From: JBFGSX01 sp041581335
GTDB taxonomy: Archaea > Thermoplasmatota > E2 > JACPAO01 > JAHFTW01
Direction: 5' to 3'
Assembly (NCBI GenBank): GCA_041581335.1
Contig: JBFIDG010000099.1
Coordinates: 1-8,012 of the forward strand
Length of the DNA stretch: 8,012 bases
Shown here one piece after another: positions 1-4,881 of the stretch. Both the position numbers and the translations under genes were made by a program. Below the pieces are notes generated by a model. That model was not told where the DNA came from. It did no database searches and worked only from the letters and a program-made list of their open reading frames with translations. The first letter of the stretch is position 1, and the number at the start of each line of letters is the position of its first letter.

Positions 1-1
1 G

Positions 2-397
2 AAGAGCCGGGTGCTCGCCATCCAAGATGTGCCCGCCGGGGACTTCGTCGGCTACGGCACCAGCAGCCAGGCCATACGGGACACGCGCATCGCGGTCGTC
101 CCCGTGGGCTACGGCGATGGCTTGAGCCGCAGCGTGGCACACTCCGGCGGCTTGCTCGTCGGCGGCCAGCGCTGCCCGGTGATGGGTCCTGTCAACATGA
201 ACATGGTCCAACTCGATGTGGGCCACCTGGACGACGTGCAGCCCGGCGACGAAGTCGTGCTCATCGGTTCGCAAGGGGACGCGGAGATCGGCGTGCATTC
301 GTTCGCGGAAAGCCAAGAGGTCGTCAATTACGAACTGATGGCGCGCCTCAGCCGTGATCTGCCCCGCATCGTCAAACAAGATGCGCCGGCGGCCTGA
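2..397 (+). CDS. alr: Alanine racemase, C-terminal part (5' end outside window)
   Basis: The reading frame is open from the window edge (codons K-S-R precede the GTG at 11), so this is the C-terminal beta-barrel domain of a fold-type III PLP alanine racemase, which interconverts L- and D-alanine in the cytoplasm. Numbering from the GTG at 11, V-P-A-G-D-x-V-G-Y-G (7-16) is the usual entry to the domain. V-G-Y-G-D-G (32-37) carries the tyrosine that acts as one of the two catalytic bases in the family. The end, V-N-Y-E-L-M...L-P-R (105-119), matches the family C-terminus. The second active-site segment reads G-P-V-N-M-N-M (59-65), where G-R-V-C/S-M-D is usual: the methionine is kept but Arg and Asp are replaced. 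The PLP lysine domain is not in the window. The stop lies 3 bases from the stop of the opposing HEAT-repeat gene. A related racemase of another amino acid is possible. Confidence 0.88.
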   Translation, partial: KSRVLAIQDVPAGDFVGYGTSSQAIRDTRIAVVPVGYGDGLSRSVAHSGGLLVGGQRCPVMGPVNMNMVQLDVGHLDDVQPGDEVVLIGSQGDAEIGVHSFAESQEVVNYELMARLSRDLPRIVKQDAPAA

Positions 398-400
398 GGC

Positions 401-907
401 TCAGGAGACGTATTCGAGTTCCTTGGCGTTGACCCAGTCCAATAGATCCAGGGCCACTTCGCAGGACTCCGAGACTTCTGGGTGCGGGTCGTGCAGGAAC
501 TTCTCCAGGACCGGCCGCGCCGATTCTTCGCCGATGGCGCCGAGTGCTTCGGCCGCTTCGTGACGGACCATGACGTGTTCGTCCGGGTCACTGAGGCGCT
601 CGATGAGGACCGGGATCGCGTGCGGGTCCGACATCTGCCCCATGACGTAGGCCAACTCATGGCGCAGCAGAGCAGAGGGATCGGCGAAGGCGGCTCCGAG
701 GGCATCGACGGCTTCGTCGCCACCGATGTTTCGTAGGGCGAAGACCGCACGCATGCGCTCGAACATCTTCAGGGTCCCATCGAGCAATTGTGCGCGCAGA
801 TCAGCGACCTCGACGGAGGCGGTCGGAGCGACCTGGGGCGGCGCGGGGTCCACACTGGTGTAGCCACTCTCGTCGCGCCATGCCTCGAGCTGTTCCTTGC
901 GGTCCAC
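401..907 (-). CDS. Half-size deoxyhypusine hydroxylase-like HEAT-repeat protein
   Basis: A 168-residue all-helical HEAT-repeat protein. F-E-R-M-R-A-V-F-A-L-R-N-I-G-G (49-63), two R-H-E motifs (82-84 and 115-117) exactly 33 residues apart, and S-E-S-C-E-V-A-L-D (146-154) match, as I recall it, the C-terminal half of eukaryotic deoxyhypusine hydroxylase, the di-iron enzyme that completes hypusine on eIF5A. The family has about 300 residues and four His-Glu motifs, two per half, at the same 33-residue spacing; this protein has only one pair. Its N-terminus (Y-T-S-V-D-P-A-P-P, 16-24) resembles the linker that joins the two halves in eukaryotes, which suggests either loss of the N-terminal half or a stand-alone half that dimerises. 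The start is GTG at 907, with an AT-rich box 24-29 bases upstream. The frame is open for 18 codons back to the sialidase-like stop, but these codons do not resemble the missing half. It could instead be another HEAT-type metalloprotein or a bilin-lyase relative. Confidence 0.8.
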   Translation of the reverse strand: MDRKEQLEAWRDESGYTSVDPAPPQVAPTASVEVADLRAQLLDGTLKMFERMRAVFALRNIGGDEAVDALGAAFADPSALLRHELAYVMGQMSDPHAIPVLIERLSDPDEHVMVRHEAAEALGAIGEESARPVLEKFLHDPHPEVSESCEVALDLLDWVNAKELEYVS

Positions 908-912
908 GGACC
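901..912. repeat. 12-base inverted repeat over the start codon of the HEAT-repeat gene
   Basis: GGTCC-AC-GGACC is a perfect inverted repeat with a 2-base centre. On the minus strand it includes the GTG start at 905-907. It could be a repressor operator or a small hairpin at the 5' end of a leaderless mRNA. A chance match is quite possible in DNA this rich in G and C. Confidence 0.35.
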
Positions 913-930
913 CTCTCGACCTGCCTGGGG

Positions 931-941
931 TCTTATCCGTT
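931..941 (-). promoter_or_regulatory. TATA-like promoter box for the HEAT-repeat gene
   Basis: On the minus strand the segment reads AACGGATAAGA. The AT-rich core ATAAGA lies 29 to 24 bases before the GTG at 907, where an archaeal TATA box would sit if transcription began at the start codon. It lies in the 54-base gap after the sialidase-like gene, so the HEAT-repeat gene probably has its own promoter instead of depending on read-through. Confidence 0.45.
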
Positions 942-961
942 GCGGCGGGCCGCTTGCCCCG

Positions 962-2485
962 TCACTCCGCAGATGGCCGCAGTAGCAAGGGGGTGCCACC
1001 GTTCTGGATGGCGGTACGGATCTCGATCATCTTGCTCGGGTTCAGGTCGTGGGGGTAGGTCACGAACAGGTGGCCCTCCGGCGTCAGGTCGGCTTCGAAG
1101 AAGTCGAGGAACGCGCGGTCGCTGCCGGTGAGCAGGCAGGCGCCGCCGCGGGTGCAGATGCCTCCGGCGTGCACACTGGCCTCGATGAGCGAGTCCACGA
1201 AGGTCGCGTCGTCGGTCCCGAACCCATCGATGACCATCGCACGGACGTCCCAGACCGCGGCCGTGTAATCGCTGTCTGTGGGGACCGGATTGAACAAGTA
1301 CGTGATGGCGAAGCGGTCACCGGCGCCGCCGGTGACCCAGGGCATGATGCGGGAGCCGAAGCCAGCGAACAGGCCGGTGTCGGCCCAGTACAGTTCCTGG
1401 TCGGTCCACGTCGTGCCATTGTCCCGGCTGGCGATGATCTCCAGCAGGGTCGAAGCGCTGGCGGCCGTGTACGGCGAGGCGTCCTCTGGGAAGAAGACAT
1501 CACGGGACCAGGCGACGACGACGGTGCCGTCGCCGGTGACGTCCAAGGCCGGAGCCATCTGCACACAGGACCAATGGCCGCCGGTCTGGCTGGCGGGCCA
1601 GCGGGCGCCGGTGTCCACGTCGGTCCAGTTGAGGCCCCCGTCGGAGGAGACCAGGACCCGCATGGCACAATCGCTTGGGCCACTCACCAACGGCGCGGTG
1701 CCGGCACGGATGGGCTGCGTGTAAGGGATGTACGCGTGTTCGCCATCAGGGCTGAGTTGGACGGTGCCGAGCCAGCCGATGCCGCTGCCGTAGTTGCCGC
1801 CATGGTGCCAGGTGCGGCCACCGTCGAAGGTGACGTTGACCTCGACGTCGCGGCTGGGACTGGTGCGCATCCAGGTCATGATGACGTGGCCTTCCTTGCC
1901 GGCGGTCATCCATTGGCGGTCGGCGCCTTCGCCTTCGGGGACAACGTTGGCCATGTATTCCCAGGTCTGGTTCTCGGCCCAGAACGTGTGGAACTGGATG
2001 CCGCTGCCGAGGTTGGAGGCGTACACGTTGCCTGCGGCGTCCACGGCCACGTCAGCGTCGCCGTTGGCGGTAGGCCCATCGGCCGTGTAACGGCCCGTGC
2101 CGTCCTCGTTCATGCGTTCCCATGTGGCGCCTTCGTCGGCGCTGCGGTAGATGAGTCCATGACCGCAGGCCTCGGCGCCGGGCGTCGGCAAGGGGACCAG
2201 GTAGAATCCCCGGTCGCAGCCCGGGAACGCGACGTACAGCGTACCGTCCAGGGCGACCCAGGCGCTGGGTTCGCCGGCACCGTAGGCGGGGCCCCCGGCG
2301 GCGATGGCACCCAGGAGCTTGAAGGTCGGAGCCAGGAGGTCCGTGGGCTCGACGGCGCCGTCGAGGACGTGGTCCGGCACCACGACCGGGGCGGGCTCGC
2401 CGGGAAGGACGTCATCAGTCCCGTTGGAACTGGCGCAACCTGCCAGGCTCGTAGCGACCAGGAGACAAACAATGATCAACCGCAT
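962..2485 (-). CDS. Exported lipoprotein with sialidase-type Asp-box repeats
   Basis: A 507-residue protein starting with a short Sec signal and lipobox S-L-A-G-C (lipid-anchored Cys17), so it should be fixed to the outer face of the membrane. Four Asp boxes (S/T-x-D-x-G-x-x-W) lie at 115-122, 219-226, 280-287 and 353-360, the mark of sialidase/BNR beta-propellers. Other propeller-like strands include D-A-D-V-A-V-D-A-A-G-N-V-Y (143-155) and D-R-A-F-L-D-F-F (456-463). Asp boxes show the fold, not the activity: I see no clear F/Y-R-I-P motif or arginine triad, so sialidase activity is not established and a binding or sorting role is equally possible. Six cysteines follow Cys17. The ATG at 2485 is supported by a TATA-like box at -28 to -23. 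The gene is transcribed divergently from the Ca-loop lipoprotein at 2588 and is followed by the HEAT-repeat gene on the same strand. Confidence 0.85.
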   Translation of the reverse strand: MRLIIVCLLVATSLAGCASSNGTDDVLPGEPAPVVVPDHVLDGAVEPTDLLAPTFKLLGAIAAGGPAYGAGEPSAWVALDGTLYVAFPGCDRGFYLVPLPTPGAEACGHGLIYRSADEGATWERMNEDGTGRYTADGPTANGDADVAVDAAGNVYASNLGSGIQFHTFWAENQTWEYMANVVPEGEGADRQWMTAGKEGHVIMTWMRTSPSRDVEVNVTFDGGRTWHHGGNYGSGIGWLGTVQLSPDGEHAYIPYTQPIRAGTAPLVSGPSDCAMRVLVSSDGGLNWTDVDTGARWPASQTGGHWSCVQMAPALDVTGDGTVVVAWSRDVFFPEDASPYTAASASTLLEIIASRDNGTTWTDQELYWADTGLFAGFGSRIMPWVTGGAGDRFAITYLFNPVPTDSDYTAAVWDVRAMVIDGFGTDDATFVDSLIEASVHAGGICTRGGACLLTGSDRAFLDFFEADLTPEGHLFVTYPHDLNPSKMIEIRTAIQNGGTPLLLRPSAE

Positions 2486-2507
2486 GCAAGCAAGTTGGCG
2501 ATCTGGG

Positions 2508-2520
2508 ATGTAAGGTTTGT
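2508..2520 (-). promoter_or_regulatory. TATA/BRE-like promoter of the sialidase-like gene
   Basis: On the minus strand this reads ACAAACCTTACAT. TTACAT spans -28 to -23 from the ATG at 2485, preceded by an A/C-rich BRE-like stretch. The same hexamer at the same distance precedes the divergent gene at 2588, which makes chance less likely. Confidence 0.55.
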
Positions 2521-2550
2521 TGGGCCCCGCGGATCTGTGTGCGGTCGATG

Positions 2551-2566
2551 CGGAACCATTTACATG
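2551..2566 (+). promoter_or_regulatory. TATA/BRE-like promoter of the first Ca-loop lipoprotein
   Basis: CGGAACCATTTACATG: TTACAT at 2560-2565 is -28 to -23 from the GTG at 2588, with GAACC just upstream. It decides the start. The in-frame ATG codons at 2564 and 2573 would lie in or just after the box, whereas GTG at 2588 gives an M-R-L lipoprotein signal like those of the neighbours and a leaderless transcript. Confidence 0.55.
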
Positions 2567-2587
2567 CCTGCCATGCCATTGGGCCCC

Positions 2588-3211
2588 GTGCGTCTCTTGA
2601 CCCTGGCCCTCGTGGCGAGCCTCTTACTTGCCGGCTGCGCCGCGACGCCCCCCGCACCTCGGCTGGACCCGTCGCAGGTCTGCGATCCAGACTGCGCGTC
2701 GGCCCCGTTGCCCGCCGAGCCAGCAGACCCCGCATGCGAGCCCAGCAGCGCCGTCGATCGGGACGGTGATGGGGTGCTGGACGATTGTGATCCCGACACA
2801 TCCGATGGGCCCAAGGGCGACGCGGATGGCGACGGGGTCCCGAACAAGGACGATGCATGCCCGGGACACGATGATGCGATCGACGCCGACTCCGACGGCA
2901 AGATCGATGGCTGCGACGACGACCCGAACGATGGCCCCACCGGTGATGCCGACGGCGACATGGTGCCCAACGAGGACGATCAATGCCCCGGCGAGGACGA
3001 CCACTTGGACGCCAACGGCGACGGCGCTCCCGATTGCCAGACCACGGACCACTTCGTCCCAGGCACTTGCTGGCGCATCCAGCAAGGACCCGAAGGCAAG
3101 TACCGGTTGGCCGCCGGCGTCTGGGATCCCACGGGACCTCCAGGCACCCACTGTGACATCGCCGCCGTGCACACGCCCTGGACGTGGCGGACCGGCATCA
3201 CGCCGCCATGA
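2588..3211 (+). CDS. Lipoprotein with thrombospondin type-3-like calcium loops (paralog A)
   Basis: From the GTG at 2588 this is a 207-residue protein: signal peptide, lipobox L-L-A-G-C (Cys17), a Pro/Ala-rich linker, then five acidic loops of the D-x-D-x-D-G-x-x-D type at about 57-68, 78-93, 99-110, 120-135 and 141-150. Such loops bind Ca2+ in thrombospondin type-3 repeats. They alternate between forms ending in C-P-G and forms ending in D-C-D. The tail (161-207) contains C-W-R-I-Q-Q-G-P...W-D-P-T...C, a loose version of the Cys module in the next two genes. Ten cysteines follow Cys17, one per Ca loop plus others, which suggests disulfides outside the cell. The function is unknown; a calcium-stabilised surface stalk or adhesion protein is a guess. 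The in-frame ATGs at 2564 and 2573 are less likely starts because they overlap the promoter box. The frame stays open far upstream on this strand, but only as antisense of the sialidase-like gene. Confidence 0.82.
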   Translation: MRLLTLALVASLLLAGCAATPPAPRLDPSQVCDPDCASAPLPAEPADPACEPSSAVDRDGDGVLDDCDPDTSDGPKGDADGDGVPNKDDACPGHDDAIDADSDGKIDGCDDDPNDGPTGDADGDMVPNEDDQCPGEDDHLDANGDGAPDCQTTDHFVPGTCWRIQQGPEGKYRLAAGVWDPTGPPGTHCDIAAVHTPWTWRTGITPP

Positions 3212-3318
3212 GGGATGGCCTAGGAACAGGGGCCCCCAACGTGGCGCGGTGACCGCATGCTGGGCGAAACAACGCTCGACCCGGCGCATGCCGTAGCAAA
3301 AGTACCGCCCTGCGGGCA

Positions 3319-3331
3319 CGACCCCTTTTAG
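3319..3331 (+). promoter_or_regulatory. TATA/BRE-like promoter of the second Ca-loop lipoprotein
   Basis: CGACCCCTTTTAG: TTTTAG at 3326-3331 lies at -28 to -23 from the GTG at 3354, in an otherwise GC-rich gap of 142 bases (3212-3353). No ribosome binding site is visible next to the GTG, which fits leaderless transcription. I see nothing else certain in this gap. Confidence 0.5.
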
Positions 3332-3353
3332 ACCATGACCCACATGGCGGGGT

Positions 3354-4223
3354 GTGCGTGTCCCGCTTCTTGGCCTGATGGCGATCATGGTGCTGTCCGG
3401 CTGTGCAGGTCTTGAACCCGCTTGCCTCGACTGTGAGGGTCCAGTCGCCTCGACCGAGGCGACCACCGGGTCGGCAGCCTGCGAAGGACTGGACATGGCC
3501 TGCACCATCGATCCAGACGGCCTGAGCAGCGGCAGCAGCAGGGACTACGAACCCGTCAGCGCCACGGCCGACTCTGATGGCGATGGCGTCACCGACCGTT
3601 ACGATGCCTGCCCCGGCCACGACGACACGGCCGACGCAGACGGCGACGGCATCGCCGACGCCTGCGCCCCTATGGGCGGCGCGTGGGAGGGTTGCCAGTA
3701 TGGGCCGGCCTACATCCACGCGGACCTTTGGCAGGAGCCTACCTACGAATGCCGATCCTCCATCGACGAGGCGAACAACGCCGTCGAACGCTGGGTCGCT
3801 GCTTGCCAGGCCGACCCCGACTGCGGCCCCGGCGACGCCGGTGACAGCCCGGAGTTCCAGGATGCCCTCTGCCGCTTCAGCTGGGCATACTTGCAGGACC
3901 TCGGGGTCACCACGTACTGCCGCGCGCCCGAACTCTATGATGGCAACGGCAACACATGGAAAGGGCAGGCGTGGAAGGTCAGCGTGTGCGCCAGCCCTGG
4001 CTCGCGCATGTTGATCACGGTCGACCAAGATCTGGACGCCGACAAGGACTGCCACGAAGACCGTGGCGAGTTCATTTGGCTACGCCAAGACTTCGAGAAT
4101 GGAAACTACTGGTGCTACGAGGCCCGTGCCTCGGCGACCGGCGTCAAGGTCTTGTTCGGGTACGACGACGATGGCTCCGGTACCTGCAGGGACGACAGGC
4201 CGGTCATTGATATCACGCTCTAG
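3354..4223 (+). CDS. Cysteine-rich Ca-loop lipoprotein (paralog B)
   Basis: A 289-residue exported lipoprotein: short signal, lipobox V-L-S-G-C (Cys17), a Ser/Thr/Ala-rich linker, then two thrombospondin type-3-like Ca loops (73-91 and 94-104). The first shares D-A-C-P-G-H-D-D with paralog A, pointing to common ancestry. Next comes a module W-E-G-C-Q-Y-G-P (111-118) leading to Q-E-P-T-Y-E-C-R-S (127-135), also found in paralog C. The remaining 150 residues hold more Cys and Trp and two further acidic stretches (D-x-D-x-D-A-D-K-D near 224-232 and Y-D-D-D-G-S-G near 270-276). Sixteen cysteines follow Cys17, enough for eight disulfides. GTG is chosen as start because it begins the signal peptide directly and has an AT-rich box at -28 to -23. 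The function is unknown; the protein probably sits on the cell surface and needs calcium. Confidence 0.82.
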   Translation: MRVPLLGLMAIMVLSGCAGLEPACLDCEGPVASTEATTGSAACEGLDMACTIDPDGLSSGSSRDYEPVSATADSDGDGVTDRYDACPGHDDTADADGDGIADACAPMGGAWEGCQYGPAYIHADLWQEPTYECRSSIDEANNAVERWVAACQADPDCGPGDAGDSPEFQDALCRFSWAYLQDLGVTTYCRAPELYDGNGNTWKGQAWKVSVCASPGSRMLITVDQDLDADKDCHEDRGEFIWLRQDFENGNYWCYEARASATGVKVLFGYDDDGSGTCRDDRPVIDITL

Positions 4224-4260
4224 GGCAGCTTCCGGGGCCAGACCCCCGCACGGGCTGCCC
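4223..4260 (+). terminator. Two-tier GC hairpin directly after the paralog B stop codon
   Basis: GGGCAGC (4223-4229) pairs with GCTGCCC (4254-4260). Inside it, CGGGG (4233-4237) pairs with CCCCG (4244-4248) around a 6-base loop, leaving 3- and 5-base internal bulges. The stem begins in the last base of the TAG stop. No T-run follows at once (AAAAG comes next), although a pyrimidine/T-rich stretch occurs at 4328-4343. It may be a 3'-end stabiliser or a transcription end signal; archaeal terminators usually depend on T-tracts, so terminator is a tentative label. Confidence 0.45.
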
Positions 4261-4302
4261 AAAAGAGTCCAAGGTGGATCAGCCCAAGCGAACCCCCTGA
4301 AC

Positions 4303-4316
4303 CCCGGCAGCGGGGT
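4303..4316 (+). repeat. 14-base repeat, copy 1 (intergenic)
   Basis: CCCGGCAGCGGGGT is identical to 6526-6539, in the promoter region of the lipoprotein gene at 6549. Both copies have GAACC 12-13 bases upstream of their first base. In copy 2 an ATG follows after 9 bases; here ATC follows at the same distance and no open gene begins. This copy may be the remnant of a lost gene start, a shared operator or chance. The rest of the 176-base gap (4224-4399) holds the hairpin and a weak promoter only. Confidence 0.4.
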
Positions 4317-4370
4317 ATTCGAGCCATCTCTGGTTTCTCTTTGCGAAACGACGGCCACGAACTGAAGCGA

Positions 4371-4379
4371 CCAAGTACC
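4371..4379 (+). promoter_or_regulatory. Weak TATA-like box before paralog C
   Basis: CCAAGTACC: AAGTAC at -27 to -22 from the ATG at 4400 is in the position where the other genes have their AT-rich box, but the match is poor. It is listed because of position, not sequence. Confidence 0.25.
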
Positions 4380-4399
4380 CGCAGGCATTGATCTTACTC

Positions 4400-4825
4400 A
4401 TGCGCGTATTCCTGTTGTGTGTCGCCATCATGGTCGCCGGATGCAGCGCATCGCCGCCGCTGGAAGCAACAGATCAGACCGAGCCGATCTCCGACGAGGA
4501 ACCAGTGGTCTCGGCGGCGGTCTGCGACCACCCCGACCCGCAGGACAGCGACGAGGATGGCATCCCAGATGCCTGCGACGCCTCCGCCTTCACCGGCGCC
4601 AAGCCAGACCCGTGGGAGTCTTGCGAGCGGGGCGACGTGTGGACCGCGGAAAACCACGTCGAGCCGACGTACCTATGCCAGGCCCCGGCGCCGCCTGCCT
4701 CGCCCACTACGCCCGAGGGTCAGCGCCACGAGGATACCTGCAACGTATACTGGGCCGGGACCGGCCCCGCGGGCGTCAGGTACATGTGCCGATCCGTGGA
4801 CAACTTCGAGAACGCGCCGCGCTAG
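4400..4825 (+). CDS. Short Ca-loop/Cys-module lipoprotein (paralog C)
   Basis: A 141-residue exported lipoprotein and the smallest of the three tandem paralogs. It has lipobox M-V-A-G-C (Cys15), an acidic linker, a single calcium-loop motif D-S-D-E-D-G-I-P-D-A-C-D (49-60), then W-E-S-C-E-R-G (72-78) leading to V-E-P-T-Y-L-C (87-93), the same module as in paralog B with one residue less between the cysteines. A second Y-M-C-R-S (128-132) near the end echoes Y-E-C-R-S of paralog B, so the module may be partly repeated. Six cysteines follow Cys15. The ATG at 4400 is preferred over the in-frame TTG at 4388 because it starts the signal with M-R-V, like the sister genes. The gene converges on gpmI with a 56-base gap that has no clear terminator. 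Function unknown. Confidence 0.78.
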   Translation: MRVFLLCVAIMVAGCSASPPLEATDQTEPISDEEPVVSAAVCDHPDPQDSDEDGIPDACDASAFTGAKPDPWESCERGDVWTAENHVEPTYLCQAPAPPASPTTPEGQRHEDTCNVYWAGTGPAGVRYMCRSVDNFENAPR

Positions 4826-4881
4826 GCTCGCAACAGACCAGCCATTCCCAGCACTCGCCGCAGGCATGACACCCGCAGCCT

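Noticed and set aside
908..964. Read-through fusion of the sialidase-like protein and the HEAT-repeat protein: both are in one frame, separated by a TGA and 18 open codons.
   Set aside because: One chance in three puts neighbours in the same frame. The 18 codons show no domain sequence, a separate TATA-like box is present, and one product would be exported while the other should be cytoplasmic.
1049..2563. Long + strand open frame opposite the sialidase-like gene, continuous with the Ca-loop lipoprotein frame.
   Set aside because: It is the antisense of a gene with signal peptide, lipobox and four Asp boxes. Its translation is Gly/Ala/Val-rich with no motif. High GC content keeps antisense frames open, and the promoter box and signal peptide place the true start at 2588.
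3212..3353. Possible small RNA or short gene in the gap between paralogs A and B.
   Set aside because: Only short chance inverted repeats (for example GCCC-TGC-GGGC near 3307-3316) and no convincing start with a signal or domain. Only the promoter box is supportable.
2624..3508. 294-residue minus-strand frame with Val/Ile/Gly-rich repeats resembling membrane segments.
   Set aside because: It is the reverse complement of Asp/Gly-rich calcium loops, which always reads as Val/Ile-rich sequence. It also runs across an intergenic region and two good genes.
4310..4330. TATTCGAGCC, resembling a tRNA T-loop.
   Set aside because: The flanking bases do not pair into a T-stem, and no acceptor or anticodon stem can be found around it.
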